Of a stretch of 44,815 nucleotides of DNA, positions 8,470-17,667 are shown one piece after another; the stretch's first letter is position 1, and each line of letters opens with the position of its first letter. Both the position numbers and the translations under genes were made by a program. The notes below the pieces were generated by a model that searched no databases, had not been told where the DNA came from, and saw only the letters and a program-made list of their open reading frames with translations. Source of the stretch: a virus; IMG/VR virus record IMGVR_UViG_3300042462_000573, positions 1 to 44,815 of that record. One strand, given 5' to 3'.

Positions 8470-10053
8470 TTAAGCTGTGACTCTACCCTCACCTTTTGGA
8501 TTTCTGGCTTCCCCAGAACTATCTGGTGAATTGGCCGATCTTTCCTGAGTTCTATTTCTGGTATTTAATGCCTGAGCCTTGATTTCGGCTGCTTGTGCCT
8601 GCAAATCAACAACCTCATCTCCACCGTCCATAGGTATCATACCCTTTCTAATTCTAACTTCATTAGGGGTAATTACCTGCATTCTTAAATATCTTTCATC
8701 AATTTTAGACTGAGTGTCCTCGTCTGTCAGAGTTAATTCATTAAATTTAAGCATTAATGCATCTGTTTTTTCAGAAATAATTCTATTTATTTTCTTTTCT
8801 AAAATATCTTGAGCTGGTCTACATACTTGCTCTTTAAACATTTTATCTGCATCTCTTGCTGATGCCAGGCTAACTCCTTCTGGAACTCCAATTTTATTTA
8901 CTGGAACTCTGTGTGCTAAAAGAATTTCATCTCTATTTGCTTTTCTATATATATTAAATGAGGACTCTTGTGGGTTTGCCTCAATAGGCTCCATTTTAAA
9001 TTCAACTTTAGAATCAGATGTATCCGCTGGAAGGGGGACATAAAGTGATCTGTGATTCTTTCCTTTTAGCCCAACCTGGAAAAACTCTAATAGTTTACGT
9101 TCAGATTCTGGTGAAAGCTTGGCGCCTTTTACTGTGATAATATAACGTGGTACCGCCTTATTTTCAAAGTAATCTAAATTGTATTTTCCAGAAAATTCAT
9201 TTCCAGCCATTGCAGTTTGTGCGGCAATAATATCTGGTATTCCATAATAGTTGTTCATCGGTGTATATTTCTTTAAATGAATAACTTCGTTTGGACGATC
9301 TTCTCCTCCAGAAATTGGATTAGGGGTTTCTTGATCTGCGAAGTTTCTAAAGTAAACTGCCTTGCCGTAAAGAAGTTGTATGAAACCATCACGAAGTCTG
9401 CGTACACGCATTGTTTTGGATGGGATATGTCCTACGTACCCAATGTTGCCAGATACAGTTCTTCCAATTTCAATATACCCATTACCAGTAGCCTCTAAAT
9501 CTGTGTAAGCTTTTACCAATGTCTCTGTAAAGGTTTCTTCTTCGTTTGTTTCTTCTAGCCAAGAATCTAGGTCTTGACGAAGCTTATTCAATTTGCGACG
9601 AGCACGTTCTAATTGTTTTTTGTCAGTAATATTATCTAAAGCATCGTTAGCTTTTTTTGTTTCTACAAAAGAGTATCCAAGGCCAACAATGTTAGCAACC
9701 TTTGCATTAATTGCTGAGTAGTTGTATGGGGATATCTCATAAATTTTTGAAAGATATTCAAGATTATAGACTGGTTGGACAAGGTCAAACATTGCGTATC
9801 CAGTAACTGCTTGTTGTAGTAGATTCTGTTGTGTTCCAGTTCCTTCTTGTCCTGTAAAACGCTTTTGAAACTCTCTAGATATTTTCCTACGGAATGTTGG
9901 GCTTAGTCCATTAACTTTCTTTAACTCTTCGCCTTCAATGCTAAATGGATCATCACTTAATACAACTTCTTTATTGTTAAACTTTATCCAGTCTGCAGAG
10001 TTTGATATGTCAATAGTTTCTGAGACGCTAGGGTCTTCGTTTATGAACTCCAT
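8470..10053 (-). CDS. Portal protein
   Basis: A 527-aa protein that would form the dodecameric vertex ring through which DNA is packaged. Readable family stretches are ISPYNYSAINAKVANIVGLG (about 105-125) and EVIHLKKYTPMNNYYGIPDI (about 255-275). AHRVPVNKIGVPEGVSLASA (about 395-415) is a typical portal phrase in which the protein is tied to its crown. The C-terminus is polar and disordered (RTQERSANSPDSSGEARN). It is followed by the protease, as in HK97-type phages. The start ATG has a GGAGG site. Confidence 0.92.
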   Translation of the reverse strand: MEFINEDPSVSETIDISNSADWIKFNNKEVVLSDDPFSIEGEELKKVNGLSPTFRRKISREFQKRFTGQEGTGTQQNLLQQAVTGYAMFDLVQPVYNLEYLSKIYEISPYNYSAINAKVANIVGLGYSFVETKKANDALDNITDKKQLERARRKLNKLRQDLDSWLEETNEEETFTETLVKAYTDLEATGNGYIEIGRTVSGNIGYVGHIPSKTMRVRRLRDGFIQLLYGKAVYFRNFADQETPNPISGGEDRPNEVIHLKKYTPMNNYYGIPDIIAAQTAMAGNEFSGKYNLDYFENKAVPRYIITVKGAKLSPESERKLLEFFQVGLKGKNHRSLYVPLPADTSDSKVEFKMEPIEANPQESSFNIYRKANRDEILLAHRVPVNKIGVPEGVSLASARDADKMFKEQVCRPAQDILEKKINRIISEKTDALMLKFNELTLTDEDTQSKIDERYLRMQVITPNEVRIRKGMIPMDGGDEVVDLQAQAAEIKAQALNTRNRTQERSANSPDSSGEARNPKGEGRVTA

Positions 10054-10389
10054 TTATTGTTTGCCTCCACTTTTTAATGAATCCTTGTAAACACCTATGT
10101 CAAGAGGATCTGGTGTTAGTCCCCATTCTAGTCTTTGTTTTTGATGCTGAAACTCTTCGTCGTCAACTTTACGTCTACCTGATAAAAATTTAGGCCGTCC
10201 TTCGTGTATTCCATATGATCTTACTTCTCTCGCCAACAAATCCATCTTTGATCGGTTACCTTTTTTAGCTGTTATTGATAAAAAGTTTCCATCGTCATCG
10301 CCAATCCATCTTCCGTCTGGCATTTCCCACACATAAATTCCTAGTGTAGTTTCCTCTACTACTTTTTGATTAATTCTTTTAATGTCCAT
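10054..10389 (-). CDS. Small conserved-looking protein before the portal
   Basis: A 111-aa charged protein starting MDIKRINQKVVEETTLGIYV. It contains a WEMPDGRWIGDDDGNFLSI segment and a basic central part (KKGNRSKMDLLAREVRSYG). It ends one base before the portal start, so the two are translated together. No enzyme motif is seen. In many siphoviruses a small protein is encoded just before the portal, but its function is unknown; a packaging or portal-assembly role is only a guess. Confidence 0.6.
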   Translation of the reverse strand: MDIKRINQKVVEETTLGIYVWEMPDGRWIGDDDGNFLSITAKKGNRSKMDLLAREVRSYGIHEGRPKFLSGRRKVDDEEFQHQKQRLEWGLTPDPLDIGVYKDSLKSGGKQ

Positions 10390-10421
10390 TAGGTGTTAAT
10401 TTTACCATTCTTTCTAATTAA

Positions 10422-10449
10422 TGTCCACATTTTGTCGCCATGGTGGACA
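10422..10449 (-). terminator. Hairpin between the LamG and 111-aa genes
   Basis: TGTCCAC (10422-10428) pairs with GTGGACA (10443-10449) over a 14-nt loop, just after the LamG-protein stop at 10453. The downstream T tract on the minus strand is poor, so it may be a weak terminator or an RNA-stabilising hairpin. Confidence 0.4.
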
Positions 10450-10452
10450 ACT

Positions 10453-12192
10453 TTATGAATTTTGAATAACAATCCAGTCATTATTATATATTTCAGGAGG
10501 TCTTTCTGTCATTGACATGGCAGATGCGGTAGAGGTATATACCGATCTTCCAGTATATAAATTGTAATGAGTTATTGCCTTGTTTTGATCTACAGCATCC
10601 CTGTATAGGGTTATATGCTGATATGAGCTCTTTTTAGACCCAGTGCTCTTATAATTAAAGATCAGATCTCCAGAAATGGGTGATTGAAAAACAATTACAA
10701 TATGATTTAAGTATCCTGAATTTAATACATTAGATATATTTGATTGTGTCGTTTTATCTTCACCATTTACGTATATTTTAGATATATTAGTTTTTGATAT
10801 AGACCCGCTATCCGCCCAGCTAAATTCCGTACCAGTAGATGATATTAATAAACTTTTGAGTATGCTGCTTGGAGTATAGAAAAACTCAATGCTATTTGTA
10901 TCATATGGAAGATCTACCTTAAACCCTGAATTATTTGGGACCAATACTCCATTTAATTTATTCATTGATAATATTGGATAGGCCTCTTTGCCAAGGCTAT
11001 AATCTAGGTTATCTATTTTATAAACATAAGACGCTCCATTTTTAGAATAAGCTATTTGCTCAGAGTAAAAATTTACTGATAATGAATAAAGTTTTGGAAT
11101 ATATCTAGAGGAGTCTGTTGAAGAAACTACTATTTTTAAATGAAAAAATCTTTGTTGGTTAAAATCTGAATACTTGTACTGAGGTATTGAATATCCGTTT
11201 TCGCATTGTTCATAAGACACTCCGTCTAGACTTGTATAAACAGAAATTCCAGAGCTACCGTCCCATTGAATTTTTGAAGAATCCATTGATATACCAGAAG
11301 GCATAGATATAATATCTTTTAAAATAACTTCTTTTGTTTCTAATAAATCTGTCTTAGATAATTGAATATATTCTTCTGACCTACCTAGCGTAAGATCCTC
11401 TGTTAAAAAATATTGCCAAGATTTATCTTTTGGATAATTATAGGTAAATGATGTTCTCATTCCATTGTCATAAATATTAAAAATTTCTCCATTGTCTGGA
11501 TACGCAATCTGTATTGGTAAAGTATTTTGATTACTTAGGTAATGATCTTTAATTTGTTTTTCTGATAAAGAGTATCTATACACTGCTGGATTATCTATTA
11601 AAAACTCGTCTGCGCTATTTTGTGTAGGCCCAGACTTTAGTAAGACCTGTGTATTTTCAAAGGGAACGCCAGTTATTGTTTTGCTAATAGCCAAGTTGCC
11701 GTCTAAATATATTGATGCTGAATTTACTGAATATTTGCATACAACATAAATAGACTTATTAGTTTCTGGAACTGTGTACTCTAAAGTTTCGGTGCCAATA
11801 ACAAATATAATATTGTTGTTTTGCCAAGCAATTCCAAGATCATTAGACAAATCGATAAAAATTGGAGTAAGGTTTGTAGAAGATATTTTTGGTAAAATCC
11901 AACACTCTATAGTAAATTCGTTGTCCGCTGTGTCTAGCGTTCCAAATCCGCCTCCTGCTGCCTGTGCGTAATAATCATTAATGATTTCAAACTCTATATT
12001 TGATAAGGAGGTAATTTTTGCTGAGTACTGGCCTCCAGAAACCATTGGCATTATTTTAGTTTGGCTTGGAAGGCTTCCTGTATAAACTCCATTATTACCG
12101 CATCCAGAAATGTCTATTGCTGTGGTAGTGGAATCATCTAGCTCCCAGAATCCAATTGGATGGTCTTTTAGTATTTTATAAGAGTATGACAT
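10453..12192 (-). CDS. LamG/concanavalin-like virion protein
   Basis: A 579-aa protein. Residues about 1-220 form a laminin-G/concanavalin-like lectin fold: DHPIGFWELDDSTTTAIDIS and GNNGVYTG at the start, then FTIECWILPKISS, SIYLDGNLAIS and a final strand with DEFLIDNPAVYRYSLSEKQI. The rest is beta-rich with no motif I recognise. Such proteins are usually virion adhesins that bind sugars on the host surface. The ATG lacks a Shine-Dalgarno. TATAAT lies exactly 6 nt upstream, suggesting leaderless translation. It separates the fibre and modification genes from the portal. Confidence 0.78.
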   Translation of the reverse strand: MSYSYKILKDHPIGFWELDDSTTTAIDISGCGNNGVYTGSLPSQTKIMPMVSGGQYSAKITSLSNIEFEIINDYYAQAAGGGFGTLDTADNEFTIECWILPKISSTNLTPIFIDLSNDLGIAWQNNNIIFVIGTETLEYTVPETNKSIYVVCKYSVNSASIYLDGNLAISKTITGVPFENTQVLLKSGPTQNSADEFLIDNPAVYRYSLSEKQIKDHYLSNQNTLPIQIAYPDNGEIFNIYDNGMRTSFTYNYPKDKSWQYFLTEDLTLGRSEEYIQLSKTDLLETKEVILKDIISMPSGISMDSSKIQWDGSSGISVYTSLDGVSYEQCENGYSIPQYKYSDFNQQRFFHLKIVVSSTDSSRYIPKLYSLSVNFYSEQIAYSKNGASYVYKIDNLDYSLGKEAYPILSMNKLNGVLVPNNSGFKVDLPYDTNSIEFFYTPSSILKSLLISSTGTEFSWADSGSISKTNISKIYVNGEDKTTQSNISNVLNSGYLNHIVIVFQSPISGDLIFNYKSTGSKKSSYQHITLYRDAVDQNKAITHYNLYTGRSVYTSTASAMSMTERPPEIYNNDWIVIQNS

Positions 12193-12198
12193 TTAAAA

Positions 12199-12204
12199 AT
12201 TATA
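12199..12204 (-). promoter_or_regulatory. -10 box for leaderless LamG gene
   Basis: TATAAT on the minus strand, then TTTTAA, then ATG. The expected transcription start coincides with the start codon, and no ribosome site is present. Confidence 0.6.
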
Positions 12205-12217
12205 CCATTGATGTGGT

Positions 12218-12907
12218 TTAGTATCCACCAATGTGGAATGCCTGTCCAGTTAAACTACTTGATCTTGGGTCAAGCAAAAGCTCTACAACATTACATATAT
12301 CATCAGATGTAAAAACTGTGCGGTTAATAATTTGTGGGCCAGCAAATAGCTTAAAAGCCATGTCTGGTATGCCCTCTGTCATTGTTGATTTTATTGGGCC
12401 TGGTGATATACAATTTGGTCTAATAGATGTATTTTGTAATTTTTTTGCTAAAGATTTTGTAAATCCATATACTGCATGCTTACTTGCCCCATATATTGAA
12501 AAATCAGTTATTGCATGTGCTGATAGGCTTGCCATATTTATTATTGGAGTATGCTGTTTTTTGTCCATTAATGGCAAAAACGTTTGACAAGAATTCATTG
12601 TTCCTATTACGTTTGTAGAAAATATTGATTCCATTTCGCTCTGTTCTATTGTTAGCCAGTCTACAAATGGGGTTTCTAGTATTCCAGCACAATTTATTAA
12701 AGCTTGTACTGTAATATTTTTTTCTTTTAAATCTTCAAATATTGGAGTTAGGGTATTTTTTTGGCTTACGTCTGCTTGATAAGTTTTAAAGGATACATCG
12801 TTTTGAGGCATACCTCTTGATATGCCAATGACATCATATCCATTTTTAGAAAGCCTATTTGCTATTACATTCCCAATTCCCCTGCTTGATCCAGTTACTA
12901 TAATCAT
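12218..12907 (-). CDS. Short-chain dehydrogenase/reductase
   Basis: A 229-aa classical SDR. Visible parts: TGSSRGIG nucleotide-binding loop (5-12), NCAG (72-75), catalytic Ser127 in NMASLSAH, Tyr139-x3-Lys143 in YGASK, and the PGPIKSTM segment after the active site. It would oxidise or reduce an alcohol/carbonyl with NAD(P)(H); the substrate cannot be read. It is the last gene of the modification island and its start overlaps the stop of the 2OG oxygenase before it. A sugar or lipid substrate would fit the neighbours. Confidence 0.88.
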   Translation of the reverse strand: MIIVTGSSRGIGNVIANRLSKNGYDVIGISRGMPQNDVSFKTYQADVSQKNTLTPIFEDLKEKNITVQALINCAGILETPFVDWLTIEQSEMESIFSTNVIGTMNSCQTFLPLMDKKQHTPIINMASLSAHAITDFSIYGASKHAVYGFTKSLAKKLQNTSIRPNCISPGPIKSTMTEGIPDMAFKLFAGPQIINRTVFTSDDICNVVELLLDPRSSSLTGQAFHIGGY

Positions 12908-13560
12908 TATTCTGTCCCGTCTGAGTAGTATGCGTTTTTTCTATTGTGATACCAGTTTGGCAAGGAATATCTTGTTCCACTTGTTACCGCATCAACTTCG
13001 TGAACATAAACAAAATTTGATGGGAAAAACAGTAGGCTTCCAGCTTCTGGCTTCATGTCTATTCCGCAATGCGGAAATCTTATGTTGCCACCTTCATAAT
13101 CGTCATTTAAATAAAGAAGTGCCGATAAAACTCTGCTGCTTATTCCATGGTCTGAGTGTGCTGGCAGGAATCCGCTTTCTTTATATTTTAGTAGGTGCAT
13201 TGTTTTTTCTCTAGATTTAATATTTTTTTCAGCGTATGGATATAATGAAAAATAATGTTTTAGCCCATATTCTAGCCCATTAAAAAGCTGTGAAGATATA
13301 TCGTGCTGGTCTTTATAGAAATAATCATTAACATCTATATCTTCTGGCTTTGGTAAAAATTTTTGCCAACAGAATATTGTTTTTTCTTTATTGCCGTGAT
13401 CATAATCCCATGCTTGCCAAGGCTTTATTGATTGTGACCTATAGTCTTTTTGTAAGCTTCTTTTTTCTTCTAAAGACTCTATTTTATTAATTAATTCATT
13501 AGGCTCTTTTATAATATTTTTATAATAAACAACCCCCAAAGCCAATTCTTCATATTGCAT
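12907..13560 (-). CDS. 2OG-Fe(II) oxygenase, P4H-like (1)
   Basis: A 217-aa protein from ATG 13560, chosen because AAGGAG lies 9 nt upstream; a GTG at 13569 is the alternative. The jelly-roll motif is complete: His135-Ser-Asp137 (PAHSDHG), YLNDDYEGGNIRFP at 150-163, His187 (YVHEV) and the 2-oxoglutarate Arg197 (SGTRYS). This family hydroxylates prolyl or other residues, or small molecules, in the cytoplasm. It overlaps the next oxygenase gene and the SDR gene. The phrase YLNDdYEGGnI is shared with the oxygenases at 13563 and 39887. Confidence 0.88.
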   Translation of the reverse strand: MQYEELALGVVYYKNIIKEPNELINKIESLEEKRSLQKDYRSQSIKPWQAWDYDHGNKEKTIFCWQKFLPKPEDIDVNDYFYKDQHDISSQLFNGLEYGLKHYFSLYPYAEKNIKSREKTMHLLKYKESGFLPAHSDHGISSRVLSALLYLNDDYEGGNIRFPHCGIDMKPEAGSLLFFPSNFVYVHEVDAVTSGTRYSLPNWYHNRKNAYYSDGTE

Positions 13561-13562
13561 TA

Positions 13563-14105
13563 TTAGCACTCCTTAAAATCTGGGTCTACGAACTCTTGCT
13601 TGGTTGATTGCATATAGAGGGCTGTATACCTACTACCAGAAGTAATTTCTTTAACCCCATGAATATATTGATAATCATTTCCTGGGAAAAATATAGCAGA
13701 ATACTTTTTGGCCTTTAAAGAAAATGCTTGTTTAGGGAAATATATCTCTCCGCCCTCGTACTCGTCATTTAAATAAATTACGGTGCTATATTCTATGAAT
13801 GGTTCTTTTTCAATTGCGTCTATGTGAGGACTTCCACTTTGTCCTGGCTGCCACCACGAGCCAAAAGCCTTAGTAACAATTACTTTGTCTTTTAAGTTAA
13901 AAAATTCTTTCTGAATGTGGTTTGCTCTTACTGAATATTTTTTAAGTATATCCATCACCCTATTGTTATATGGGAAAGCAGTTCCGCCGTTTCTATCTTT
14001 ATAGTATTCTGGATATGGGTTTATTTTTGACGGCGATTGCATCTCTTCCATAAGAGAAAATGCATCTTGTTCTGATATAAAATCTTCTACTATTTTTATT
14101 AACAT
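13563..14105 (-). CDS. 2OG-Fe(II) oxygenase, P4H-like (2)
   Basis: A 180-aa protein with His94-Ile-Asp96 (PHIDAIE), YLNDEYEGGEIYFP (111-124), His149 (YIHGV) and Arg159 (SGSRYT), so both metal and 2-oxoglutarate ligands are present. It is a paralogue of the neighbouring gene. It is shorter at the N-terminus. It overlaps the glycosyltransferase upstream by one base (TTAAC-AT junction). A hydroxylated protein or peptide product that is then glycosylated is plausible but not shown. Confidence 0.88.
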   Translation of the reverse strand: MLIKIVEDFISEQDAFSLMEEMQSPSKINPYPEYYKDRNGGTAFPYNNRVMDILKKYSVRANHIQKEFFNLKDKVIVTKAFGSWWQPGQSGSPHIDAIEKEPFIEYSTVIYLNDEYEGGEIYFPKQAFSLKAKKYSAIFFPGNDYQYIHGVKEITSGSRYTALYMQSTKQEFVDPDFKEC

Positions 14106-14920
14106 TACCTGATCTCCTTAATCCTATCAAGATATCTTAATCCGCCCATTCTATCTATTTGAGACTGGCCAGTGTCGTAAACAACATCGTTATCTTCAAA
14201 CGGTAGCTGAATTAAATTTATATTAAAGTTTTTTTGAATTTCATTTGAATATTTTTCAATAAATTGATTATAGTTATGGGTTAAAGAAAATGGGGTATAT
14301 TTATCCTCTACTGAATTTTTATTAATTGATATGTATTCGTCTGGGAAATTATAAATATCTACGCCACTATTAATTAAATCTATTGAAATACTTTCTTCTT
14401 CTCCGCAGTATTTTAAGTGAGTTGGTTGATTTATTATTGCAAAATCTTCAGACAATGCAAATATAAAATTTCTGTCTATATAATTTATTTTATTAAAATT
14501 TGCAGATGGTACTCTTTCTGGCTCTAGCATGAACCAATTTTTATTTTTTAAGGTAACTGTAGAATTTCCAGATAAAATTGAGTTTTTGTTATTCTTTAAA
14601 AATTCAACTGCATGGATGTCCCAATCTTTAGCTAATGAAACATCGTCTCCAATTTGCATATAATATTTTTTATTCAGTGACTTAAATGCATCCCGCTTAT
14701 ATTCAATTGGGCTTTTAATAGAGTCCCACGTAACATATTTATAAACAATTGATGCATAAAAATCTGGTTGGTCTAGGGATCTAGTTCTGTCTACACTATT
14801 TTGATCAATAATGTAAAAATATAACATATTTTTTTGACTAGATTTGTCTATAATTTCAGATACAGTTTTAAATAAATTTTTATTTTGATAGCTGTAAATG
14901 CATATACCAATATTTTCCAT
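14105..14920 (-). CDS. GT-A type glycosyltransferase
   Basis: A 271-aa protein from the ATG that overlaps the preceding TAA (TAATG); an in-frame ATG 18 nt earlier is possible. It begins MENIGICIYSYQNKNLFKTV, the nucleotide-sugar strand. It has a metal-binding QIGDDVSLAKDWDI at about 107-120, an acidic pair in the DXD position, as in GlcNAc-transferase-like GT-A enzymes. It has no membrane segment. The product would transfer a sugar to a protein or glycan acceptor. It sits between the two oxygenase pairs, so a hydroxylated acceptor is an attractive but untested idea. Confidence 0.72.
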   Translation of the reverse strand: MENIGICIYSYQNKNLFKTVSEIIDKSSQKNMLYFYIIDQNSVDRTRSLDQPDFYASIVYKYVTWDSIKSPIEYKRDAFKSLNKKYYMQIGDDVSLAKDWDIHAVEFLKNNKNSILSGNSTVTLKNKNWFMLEPERVPSANFNKINYIDRNFIFALSEDFAIINQPTHLKYCGEEESISIDLINSGVDIYNFPDEYISINKNSVEDKYTPFSLTHNYNQFIEKYSNEIQKNFNINLIQLPFEDNDVVYDTGQSQIDRMGGLRYLDRIKEIR

Positions 14921-15570
14921 TATTTGAATGGTATCCATTTCATAGATTTACTATTTCTAATCTCTCTAAACGGAATAATATCGTATGCAATTGTTACTCT
15001 TGCTTGGTCTTGTTGCCAATCTCCTCTAGCATGGGGGTAGCCAGTTTCGGAAATAATTGCTCTATTATTTTTATTAACATTTTCAAATAAATCATTATTA
15101 TTTTTATCTAGCTTATAGTATGTTATGGATGGCTCGGCATCTACACAATAGTACCCGTGAAAATGTGGTATGCCAGTTCCTCCAAAATGATCATGAAGTT
15201 GCTCTGGATTTTTTACTGGATCAACCTTATTCCCGATAGACTTATAGTCAAAATTAAACCAGCCATGTATTACATAGTTTTCAAAATTAAAATCTATTTC
15301 ATAATATTCACATGCTTTTTTTGTAAGATTTTTTAATTCACAATATAGGTTATATATCTCATTGATTGGAAACATAAAAATATTATAATGATTTATTCCA
15401 ATTTTTGTTGCTGCGCCTGGTAAATTTTTATATTTATCTAAAACCTCATTAGATAAATTTAAAGAATTTTCTTTAATAATTTCATCGTTTATTTTATATA
15501 AATATTTTGATAGTTCTTGCGTATCATTATTTAAATATGATTCAAAAAATTTTTGTGGTTTATTTAACAT
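14920..15570 (-). CDS. Cupin/2OG-oxygenase-like protein, paralogue A
   Basis: A 216-aa protein from ATG 15570 (a TTG at 15582 is the alternative). It carries a His-rich motif LHDHFG at 125-130, then FHGYYCVDAEPS, and Arg/His near the end (YPHARGDW at 178-185; ARVTIAYDI at 190-198). This H-x-H...H...R layout resembles the phage '2OG-FeII_Oxy_5'-type group, but family membership was not checked. The C-terminus KWIPFK is shared with paralogues. The next gene overlaps it. Substrate unknown. Confidence 0.65.
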   Translation of the reverse strand: MLNKPQKFFESYLNNDTQELSKYLYKINDEIIKENSLNLSNEVLDKYKNLPGAATKIGINHYNIFMFPINEIYNLYCELKNLTKKACEYYEIDFNFENYVIHGWFNFDYKSIGNKVDPVKNPEQLHDHFGGTGIPHFHGYYCVDAEPSITYYKLDKNNNDLFENVNKNNRAIISETGYPHARGDWQQDQARVTIAYDIIPFREIRNSKSMKWIPFK

Positions 15571-16211
15571 ATTGGCATCCAATGTTGTGGATGTGCATTG
15601 TTTGCTATTAAACTTTTTAATGGAACTATATCGTATGCAATTGTTACTCTAGGGCCTTCCCAGTCCCAAGATCCCATTGCATGTGGATGTCCCATTTCTG
15701 ATATGATAAGCCTGTTGTCTTTATTGTGGTTATCAACTTCTTTACCAAAAACTTTATAATACGTTGTAGATGGCTCTGCTTTTACGCAATAGTATCCGTG
15801 AAAATATGGAGCATACGGTCCACCGTGATCGTGCCAGTCCAGTTTTCCTTTGTCGTTATAATTAATATTAAACCAGCCTTGAATCATGTATTGTTGTTTT
15901 TCAAAATCAACTTCATAATACTCACAAGCTTCTTTAACCATTTCTACAAGGTTTTTATATAGCTTATGTATTGATGGATGATAAAATTGAAAAACATTAT
16001 ACTCTCTCCATTTTATAGTAGATACGCTATCTGATGACAGCCAATGATCTTTTTCTGTAACCTCTGTTATTCCAGACAACTTTAAGTTTTCCATATTAGA
16101 ATATTGATTTTGTAAAAACTCTGCCAATTGACTAAGATCGTTATCTAAATATCTTTCAAAAAATTTATGCTCTTTGCCTGTTGGCTGGTTCATTTGCATA
16201 TTATTAATCAT
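15564..16211 (-). CDS. Cupin/2OG-oxygenase-like protein, paralogue B
   Basis: A 215-aa paralogue of the gene after it. Matching blocks are KKFFERYLDND-like at the start, ACEYYE(V/I)DF, QGWFNINYN, WHDHGG (126-131), FHGYYC, SEMGHPHAMG (171-180) and GPRVTIAYDI (186-195). His127, His129, His175/177 and Arg188 are the likely metal and co-substrate residues. It precedes the three P-x-W family genes. A cytoplasmic iron-dependent hydroxylase is the best guess. A binding-only cupin is possible. Confidence 0.65.
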   Translation of the reverse strand: MINNMQMNQPTGKEHKFFERYLDNDLSQLAEFLQNQYSNMENLKLSGITEVTEKDHWLSSDSVSTIKWREYNVFQFYHPSIHKLYKNLVEMVKEACEYYEVDFEKQQYMIQGWFNINYNDKGKLDWHDHGGPYAPYFHGYYCVKAEPSTTYYKVFGKEVDNHNKDNRLIISEMGHPHAMGSWDWEGPRVTIAYDIVPLKSLIANNAHPQHWMPIC

Positions 16212-16961
16212 TTATTTTCCCTTATACTGTTTACGTTGCCATACTATATTTTTATAATAGGCATAAATTGAAGACCTTCTTTTTTCATCTTTAATTTGAT
16301 TCATTTCTTTCCCGTTAACCGAATAATCTATCTCCAAAGCCCAATCTTCTCTTTTAATTGGAATCATCTGAAATAGAGGTGTTCCTTTAGGTATTATACC
16401 AATAAAGTTCCTTTTTAGGAAGAAGGATGTAAATACTGGTGTGTGCCATAAATCGGAGTCTATTATTCCGCTAAGGGTGGTAAATGGCAAATCGTGTCTA
16501 TTTAATGGGTGGGTTATTAATAAAGAATATCCTTTTGGTGTTTCCGAATACCAGTTTACTTTCCAACCAAAATGTAATGGGTGATGCTGTGTGGGGACTG
16601 GGACGTCTATCATTAATCTTTTGTCCACTATCATGTTGTGTCCTTCCCAGGAAAGTACTGGAAATCCGTTTTTATCTTGAGTTACATGTAAATCATATTC
16701 TAGGGTATACATGTAACCAGAAGTTAATGCGTCAAAAAATGGCATGCATAATTTTGTTGAAGCAGCGCTTCCATCGGTTCCTCTATCATTAACTGGGTGC
16801 AGCTTGCTAATGTGATTAGATTTATAAAATCTAGAAAGCTTTTTATACCAATCTGGAAGATGAATTTTAGATTCTTCTGGCTCGACAATTAGTCCGTTGT
16901 TTAAGTCATCGGGATTAATTGAAAATCCTGGTGTAAATTTAACTATTAATTCTTTTTTCAT
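16212..16961 (-). CDS. Uncharacterised P-x-W family protein, copy 1
   Basis: A 249-aa cytoplasmic-looking protein. Features: LPDWYKKLSRFYKS near 34-47, a GYMYTLEYDLHV strand, a Cys-poor core, and the conserved C-terminal phrase FIGIIPKGTPLFQMIPIKRE. It is clearly paralogous to the gene at 17664. The Pro-x-Trp segment near the N-terminus and the KGTP...QxIPfKRE segment recur in uncharacterised proteins of marine viruses (perhaps the DUF6065 group; I could not verify this). No catalytic motif is apparent. It is part of the modification operon and overlaps the next upstream gene. Confidence 0.6.
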   Translation of the reverse strand: MKKELIVKFTPGFSINPDDLNNGLIVEPEESKIHLPDWYKKLSRFYKSNHISKLHPVNDRGTDGSAASTKLCMPFFDALTSGYMYTLEYDLHVTQDKNGFPVLSWEGHNMIVDKRLMIDVPVPTQHHPLHFGWKVNWYSETPKGYSLLITHPLNRHDLPFTTLSGIIDSDLWHTPVFTSFFLKRNFIGIIPKGTPLFQMIPIKREDWALEIDYSVNGKEMNQIKDEKRRSSIYAYYKNIVWQRKQYKGK

Positions 16962-17667
16962 ATTCCCTTATTATTTTTTTAATAGTTTTTTTATCTGCAT
17001 ATACTTCTATATCAAATAAATACGAACCTCTTTTTATTAACCCGCAAATATTGTCTTCCATATGATTTTTAGAGTTTGTAAAATAAAAATCAACAAAGTT
17101 TGCTTCTTTTATTATAACATTTTCATCTGTTTTTGTAAAAGAATCTTTTTTTTCAATTATTTTTAGTGAAGGATTTTCTATATTGCATTTAATTAAATAC
17201 TGTATGTCCATGTCTAAAAACCAAGGAATATAAATTTTAAAAATTCTTTTAGAAATTGCATTTTCATCTACAATATTATATTGATTTTCTGATGGGTAAA
17301 ATTGACGTAGCCAGCATTTATCGGTTGCATAAAAAAAACTATTAATTGGATTTGATTTGAATACCCCCCTATGCCCTAGCAACGGATCAGCTGTTTGAAT
17401 TAATATATCCCCGTAGCTATAATATCTAATTGTTAAACTATTTTTAGAATTCTTTATTATCTCTGGCGGGTTAGAAAAATGATGGGCATACATGTTTACT
17501 GGTTTTAGAATTGATTGTTTATAGGCAGGATCAGATTTAACATATTCCCATTCTTTCCACTTTGGAAACAAATTAGAGGTATGACATATTTGTTCAAAAG
17601 TCATTGTTGACATTAGAGACCAAGATTCCGCTTCATAGGGCACTCTATTAACTGTCTTATTGGTCAT
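16939..17667 (-). CDS. Uncharacterised P-x-W family protein, copy 2 (divergent)
   Basis: A 242-aa protein of the same family but strongly diverged. It keeps the N-terminal FPKWKEWE segment and the closing GLIKRGSYLFDIEVYADK, but lacks the KGTP...IPfKRE wording of its neighbours. Isoleucine-, asparagine- and lysine-rich, it follows the AT bias of the whole island. Gene duplication followed by drift explains it. Role unknown; it overlaps both neighbours by a few bases. Confidence 0.5.
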   Translation of the reverse strand: MTNKTVNRVPYEAESWSLMSTMTFEQICHTSNLFPKWKEWEYVKSDPAYKQSILKPVNMYAHHFSNPPEIIKNSKNSLTIRYYSYGDILIQTADPLLGHRGVFKSNPINSFFYATDKCWLRQFYPSENQYNIVDENAISKRIFKIYIPWFLDMDIQYLIKCNIENPSLKIIEKKDSFTKTDENVIIKEANFVDFYFTNSKNHMEDNICGLIKRGSYLFDIEVYADKKTIKKIIREYEKRINS